From positions 1 through 10,668 of the forward strand of contig SLGR01000144.1 in NCBI GenBank assembly GCA_007136585.1: 10,668 nt of DNA. Direction: 5' to 3'. Within the stretch, counting starts at the first letter, position 1; every line of letters begins with the position of its first letter. Below are positions 7,454-10,668 of the stretch, in pieces. The translations under genes and the position numbers were made by a program. This DNA comes from Candidatus Sumerlaeota bacterium. GTDB taxonomy: Bacteria > CG03 > SLGR01. Under the pieces are notes generated by a model. The model saw only the letters and a program-made list of their open reading frames with translations. It was not told the origin of the DNA and did not search any database.

Positions 7454-8842
7454 ATGAAAAAAATAGTTTATTTTACGCCCCTGCTTATCTTACTCTCATA
7501 TTCACCCGCTTTTGCGACCCTCGGGCGTTTCAGGGATATAGCTCTGGAGAACCGCAAAGAGGTTGAGATTTCAGAAAGACAGGTTGAACTGACCAGGTGG
7601 CGCTCCCTTAACGCTGCCAGGAACCTCGGACCCTACCTTACCCTTGAGTATAAATCCACCGAAGGTGAAACTATTGATGACCCGTACAGGGCCGAGTCAT
7701 ACGGCCTCAGGTTTGAGCAGTCCATATTTCACGGAGGCGGAAAACTATATACTTACAGAAGGGAAAGGACGGCACACAGGGTTTCCCGGGAATCGCGCAG
7801 GAGAGTGGAGGAGGATATAAAATTCGAGGTGGCGGAGGCTTACTACCGGGTAATAATGAATATGAGTATGCTGGATAGCTACCGGAGGCTCCTGGAACAG
7901 GTGGAAAAGGAGTACTCTCTTGCCCGCAGGCAGTATGACAGGGAGATAAAAACCGAGCTTGATTACCGGGAGATAGCTAACCTCAGGGAAAGTATTCTTG
8001 TGAATAAGGAGATTGTGAAGGACAACCTTAAAGTCTCCAGGAGAACCCTGAGGAATATATGCGGAGTTGACGAGATCCCGGATATAGATGAGACGGGGTT
8101 GGAAGTAACTTTTACCCGGGATATTCTGCCTTACACGCTCCAGGATTGCTTTGAGACAGCCCTGGAATATAAACCGGAAATCAGGATAGCCGAGCTCCTT
8201 GTCGACCAGTCTGATTATGATTTAAGAGCATCCAAGGCCGCAAACGTGCCCGGGGTTACCCTTGAAGGGTTTGCCGGAAGAAGCGGCGAAGCTTATGTCG
8301 ATCAGGACCTTGTGCTGGCGGATCAATGGTCTGTTTTTCTTAACCTGAACTGGGCTTTCTGGGGAAATACTTTCAATTACAAGTACGGAGAGAGCAGGAC
8401 TTCTCCCTCCGAGATACTTGATGTCTCCGTGAGGACCGAGACATCGGAACATACGGTTCAGTTTTCGCTCCTGGACGGTATCGGCAGGGTCTACTCAGAC
8501 AGAGAGAAAGAAATAACTATGATCCAGGCTGAAAACGACCTTCGCCGCACAAGGGATGAAGTCTTAAGGGAAGTAAAGCGGAATTATCAGATGCTTAGCA
8601 GGGTAATGGAGCTTATTGAGGTCGACAGGAAGCGTTTGGAAGTGGCCAGAGGCAGAGCCGAAGTGATTAACAAAAGAAGGTTGCTGGGAGAGGCTACTAT
8701 ACGGGAGGTGATGGACGCGCATCACAATATGGCGGGAGTCAGGAACAGTATGTATGAGAATATCTATAACTTGTTCACGGCTGCTGCCGGGCTGAATAAG
8801 AGCTGCGGACGGACGCTTATACCCCTTGAGGCGCTAAGGTAG
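7454..8842 (+). CDS. TolC-family outer-membrane efflux channel protein
   Basis: Outer-membrane channel subunit that would trimerise and receive substrate from the adaptor and RND pumps. From the ATG at 7454 it begins with a textbook signal peptide: MKK, a hydrophobic core and a likely cut after Ala-Phe-Ala near residue 21. The mature protein shows two repeats of the outer-membrane efflux protein fold, each with long charged amphipathic helices around a beta-rich segment. The first beta segment contains TLEYKSTEGE and LRFEQSIFHGGG; the second contains VTLEGFAGRSGEAYV and LNLNWAFWGN. Total length, 462 aa, is normal for the family. The same frame can also start at a TTG at 7415, preceded by GAGGG (7403-7407), which would add 13 residues to the signal peptide. 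The ATG is preferred for codon type and signal length, although it lacks a Shine-Dalgarno. The mature protein is the same either way. Confidence 0.93.
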   Translation: MKKIVYFTPLLILLSYSPAFATLGRFRDIALENRKEVEISERQVELTRWRSLNAARNLGPYLTLEYKSTEGETIDDPYRAESYGLRFEQSIFHGGGKLYTYRRERTAHRVSRESRRRVEEDIKFEVAEAYYRVIMNMSMLDSYRRLLEQVEKEYSLARRQYDREIKTELDYREIANLRESILVNKEIVKDNLKVSRRTLRNICGVDEIPDIDETGLEVTFTRDILPYTLQDCFETALEYKPEIRIAELLVDQSDYDLRASKAANVPGVTLEGFAGRSGEAYVDQDLVLADQWSVFLNLNWAFWGNTFNYKYGESRTSPSEILDVSVRTETSEHTVQFSLLDGIGRVYSDREKEITMIQAENDLRRTRDEVLREVKRNYQMLSRVMELIEVDRKRLEVARGRAEVINKRRLLGEATIREVMDAHHNMAGVRNSMYENIYNLFTAAAGLNKSCGRTLIPLEALR

Positions 8843-8854
8843 TTAATAACCGTT

Positions 8855-8860
8855 AAGGAG
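8855..8860 (+). promoter_or_regulatory. Strong ribosome binding site of the LacI-like gene
   Basis: AAGGAG lies 8 bases before the ATG at 8869, a near-perfect Shine-Dalgarno. It fixes the start of the HTH-less LacI-like gene, and an in-frame TAA at 8854-8856 rules out an upstream extension that could encode a DNA-binding domain. Confidence 0.75.
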
Positions 8861-8868
8861 AGAAACTT

Positions 8869-9723
8869 ATGAACATAGGCATAGTAATTCCGTCGGAAAC
8901 TTATTTATTCTCTCCCTGGGAGTATAATTATTATTTTACCGAACTCTTAAGAGGGGTCATAGCCGCCGCCAGCCTGTTTGACTGTAATATAAGCATATTT
9001 CACAGGGGGTTTCAGAGAGAGAAAGATTACCTGGAGCTTTCCGGGGATATTGAATTTGACGGACTGGTTGTCCTGGCCCCTGTTCTGCAGGAAAAGGGGG
9101 TAAGAGAGCTAAAGGAAATAAATAAGCCCGTTATACTGATTAACAGCCGGCACGAGGGGTTTAATTATGTTGATGTGGATAACAGAAAGGGCGCGCTCCA
9201 GGCCCTGGAATATCTTTTTGAGATGGGACACAGGGATATCGCCTTCATAACCGGTAAGATAGAGACTGTTAACGCCAGGGAAAGGCTTGACGGTTACAAG
9301 AGCTTTATGGAGGAAAAAAGCTGCTTTCTCCAGGATTACGTAAAATACGGTGATTTTTCCAAAGATTCCGGGTATAACGAAATGCTTGGGCTGCTTGAGC
9401 TGGAGAAATGTCCTACCGCGGTTTTCTGCGCAAATGACCTTATGGCTCTCGGCGCGATAAGGGCGGTAAGGGAGAAGAACCTGGATGTTCCGGAGGATAT
9501 ATCCGTTATAGGGTTTGACGACCTGGTTATATCGGAATATTTTACTCCCCCGCTTACAAGCGTCCGCCAGCCGCTTTTTCATATTGGAAAGGAAGCCCTG
9601 ATTACTCTCATAGGGATAGTCAATGGGGAGAAACCCCAGCCTCAGAAAATAGAGATAGAGACCCGCCTGATAAAAAGGGAATCCGTTTCCCGGTTGACCC
9701 GGCAGCAGGAGGAGGAGGGATGA
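8869..9723 (+). CDS. LacI/GalR-type ligand-binding domain protein without HTH
   Basis: Predicted cytoplasmic small-molecule sensor of 284 aa with the periplasmic-binding-protein fold used by LacI/GalR regulators. It begins directly at the core domain (MNIGIVIPSE). Typical marks follow: YVDVDNRKGALQALEYL (100-116), GHRDIAFITG (120-129), ARERLDGYKSFM (136-147), TAVFCANDLMALGAIRA (183-199), VPEDISVIGFDD (207-218), PPLTSVRQP (227-235) and a C-terminal LIKRESV. The roughly 60-residue helix-turn-helix and hinge that normally precede this core are absent. They are not hidden upstream, because the frame is stopped at 8854-8856 and the TolC-like gene lies just before. There is no signal peptide, so it is not a periplasmic sugar-binding protein. 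It therefore probably acts through a protein partner, most simply the HD protein whose ATG overlaps its TGA. The C-terminal Gln-Gln-Glu-Glu-Glu tail coincides with that gene's ribosome binding site. The ligand is unknown, though sugars and nucleosides are common for the fold. Confidence 0.9.
   Translation: MNIGIVIPSETYLFSPWEYNYYFTELLRGVIAAASLFDCNISIFHRGFQREKDYLELSGDIEFDGLVVLAPVLQEKGVRELKEINKPVILINSRHEGFNYVDVDNRKGALQALEYLFEMGHRDIAFITGKIETVNARERLDGYKSFMEEKSCFLQDYVKYGDFSKDSGYNEMLGLLELEKCPTAVFCANDLMALGAIRAVREKNLDVPEDISVIGFDDLVISEYFTPPLTSVRQPLFHIGKEALITLIGIVNGEKPQPQKIEIETRLIKRESVSRLTRQQEEEG
9707..9719 (+). promoter_or_regulatory. Extended ribosome binding site of the HD-domain gene, inside the LacI-like CDS
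   Basis: AGGAGGAGGAGGG ends directly before the ATG at 9720 and holds overlapping AGGAGG copies, one spaced 7 bases from the start. It lies inside the last codons of the LacI-like gene. Together with the ATGA overlap at 9720-9723 it predicts strong, possibly coupled translation of the HD protein. Confidence 0.75.
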
Positions 9724-10619
9724 AAAAGGGTTCTTATATCCCCGATGATAAGATCGTAAACCCTCCCTCCCCGGATTTGGTTTACAAGGAAGTAAAGAGA
9801 AATTTTACTTTCAGCTATCCGCAAAAGGAATTTAAACCGGTAAAAAAGATTTTTAATGACTTTAAGGCGCTTTTTTCCGGGAAATACCCCGGGTACAGGG
9901 CCTGCGATACACCGTACCACGATATAAAACACTCCTCCGATGTTTTTCTTGCTGCCTCAAGGATTGTTGACGGGTATAACCTGGAAAACCCCAAGCATAT
10001 TCTTCCTTCACGTAAAGTTATCATATTATACGCCGCTTCTTTATTCCACGACAGCGGTTTCATACCAAAAACCGATGACAGGGCTTCAAGCGGCGCTGAG
10101 AACCTTTCGGTTCATGAAGAAAGAAGCCAGGATTTCACAGAGAGCTATATGCTTGAGAACGGATTCACTGATGAAGAGGCTCTGCTTGCGTGCACCCTTA
10201 TTGAGTGCACAAATCTTTTCAGAAAAATTTCTGACCTGGAGTTTAATTCCGATACTGACCGGATGCTTGGATGTATAATGGGAACTGCGGACCTGATAGG
10301 GCAGATGGCTTCAAGGACCTACCTTGAACGCCTGCCCAGTCTTTACCAGGAGTTCAGCCAGGCTGAGATGCCGGTATATTTTTCTGAGGTCGACCTTGTT
10401 CAGAGGACCGGGGATTTTTACGAAACGGTTGTAAAAAAGAGACTCCAGGAAGAATTCAGGGGCGTTATGCGGTATACAAAGAAACATTTCAGAGAACGCC
10501 GCAATATATTTGAGGATATATACAAGGTTTCAATTGAGAACCAGATAGATTATATACAGAAAATAGTAAAAGAGTATCCGGATACCTACAAAGAAAAACT
10601 CAGGCGTACTGAGTCCTGA
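9720..10619 (+). CDS. HD-domain phosphohydrolase, class I phosphodiesterase-like
   Basis: Predicted metal-dependent phosphohydrolase of 299 aa, cytoplasmic (no signal peptide or membrane helix). The metal-binding signature is in order: YHDIKHSSDVF at 66-76 (H67, H71, D74), the HD pair in LFHDSGF (H110, D111), a possible further His at 132 (VHEERS) and D191 in GTADLIGQM. The first segment resembles the HNxxHxxDV box of class I cyclic-nucleotide phosphodiesterases, which use His, His-Asp and Asp to bind the metals. The segment around TADLIGQMASRTYLERLPSLYQEF continues the all-helical fold. The substrate could be a cyclic nucleotide or another phosphoester; sequence alone does not decide. The gene is joined to the HTH-less LacI-like gene by ATGA and followed 6 bases later by nadE. 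The family call is solid; phosphodiesterase activity is inferred from motifs and control by the neighbouring sensor from gene order. Confidence 0.88.
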   Translation: MKKGSYIPDDKIVNPPSPDLVYKEVKRNFTFSYPQKEFKPVKKIFNDFKALFSGKYPGYRACDTPYHDIKHSSDVFLAASRIVDGYNLENPKHILPSRKVIILYAASLFHDSGFIPKTDDRASSGAENLSVHEERSQDFTESYMLENGFTDEEALLACTLIECTNLFRKISDLEFNSDTDRMLGCIMGTADLIGQMASRTYLERLPSLYQEFSQAEMPVYFSEVDLVQRTGDFYETVVKKRLQEEFRGVMRYTKKHFRERRNIFEDIYKVSIENQIDYIQKIVKEYPDTYKEKLRRTES

Positions 10620-10625
10620 CTTAAA

Positions 10626-10668
10626 ATGAGGCTCGCCCTTGCCCAGCTGAACCCTACTGTAGGGGATA
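10626..10668 (+). CDS. nadE: Glutamine-dependent NAD+ synthetase, N-terminal fragment (cut by window edge)
   Basis: Fourteen codons are visible, reading MRLALAQLNPTVGD. This matches the very start of the nitrilase-type glutaminase domain of glutamine-hydrolysing NAD+ synthetases (typically (K/R)(I/L)ALAQ(I/L)NPTVGD). In that enzyme the domain supplies ammonia to the C-terminal synthetase domain, which amidates nicotinic acid adenine dinucleotide to NAD+. The ATG is 6 bases after the stop of the HD gene, so the two are probably co-transcribed; no strong Shine-Dalgarno is seen. Another nitrilase-family amidohydrolase is possible, but the NPTVGD ending strongly favours NadE. The gene continues beyond the window. 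Confidence 0.8.
   Translation, partial: MRLALAQLNPTVGD

Noticed and set aside
8843-8868. Possible LacI-type operator or terminator between the TolC-like and LacI-like genes
   Set aside because: The 26 bases hold a Shine-Dalgarno but no palindrome of operator type and no hairpin plus T-run, and the LacI-like protein lacks a DNA-binding domain.
9109-9582. 157-codon minus-strand frame opposite the LacI-like gene
   Set aside because: The opposite strand carries every expected LacI-core motif; the minus-strand product shows no domain pattern.
8869-9723. LacI-like gene as a periplasmic sugar-binding protein of an ABC transporter
   Set aside because: No signal peptide or lipobox at the N-terminus, no permease or ATPase gene nearby, and the internal motifs fit LacI/GalR regulators better.

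Overview
The window is a stretch of a diderm (Gram-negative-type) bacterial chromosome. All supported genes lie on the + strand and are tightly packed: gaps run from 4-base overlaps to about 50 bases, with no terminator-like hairpin plus T-run anywhere. It reads as part of one long transcription unit, cut at both ends by the window. Codon use leans on ATA for Ile and AGG/AGA for Arg in every gene, which is unlike enterobacteria. The pump sequences resemble HAE1-type relatives from outside the classical Proteobacteria. The species cannot be named from sequence alone; a spirochaete-like or candidate-phylum diderm is only a guess.

Positions 2-8842 encode a complete tripartite RND efflux machine. 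It consists of a membrane-anchored periplasmic adaptor (5' end outside the window), two different full-length inner-membrane RND pump subunits in tandem (1001 and 1072 aa), and a TolC-type outer-membrane channel. One adaptor and one channel serving two non-identical pump subunits suggests either a heteromeric pump, as in MdtBC, or two alternative pumps sharing partners. The two pump genes are joined by a 15-codon open frame that overlaps both neighbours with ATGA. The channel gene has a sigma70-like promoter match placed so that its mRNA would be almost leaderless.

Positions 8869-10619 hold a two-gene module joined by an ATGA overlap. The first is a LacI/GalR-type ligand-binding domain with no DNA-binding helix-turn-helix and no signal peptide. 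The second is an HD-domain phosphohydrolase carrying a signature like that of class I cyclic-nucleotide phosphodiesterases. The pairing suggests a cytoplasmic small-molecule sensor controlling nucleotide hydrolysis; this is the most unusual part of the window. Position 10626 to the right edge is the start of a glutamine-dependent NAD+ synthetase gene (nadE).

No RNA genes, mobile elements, CRISPR arrays or long repeats were seen, and no stretch over 300 bases lacks a gene.
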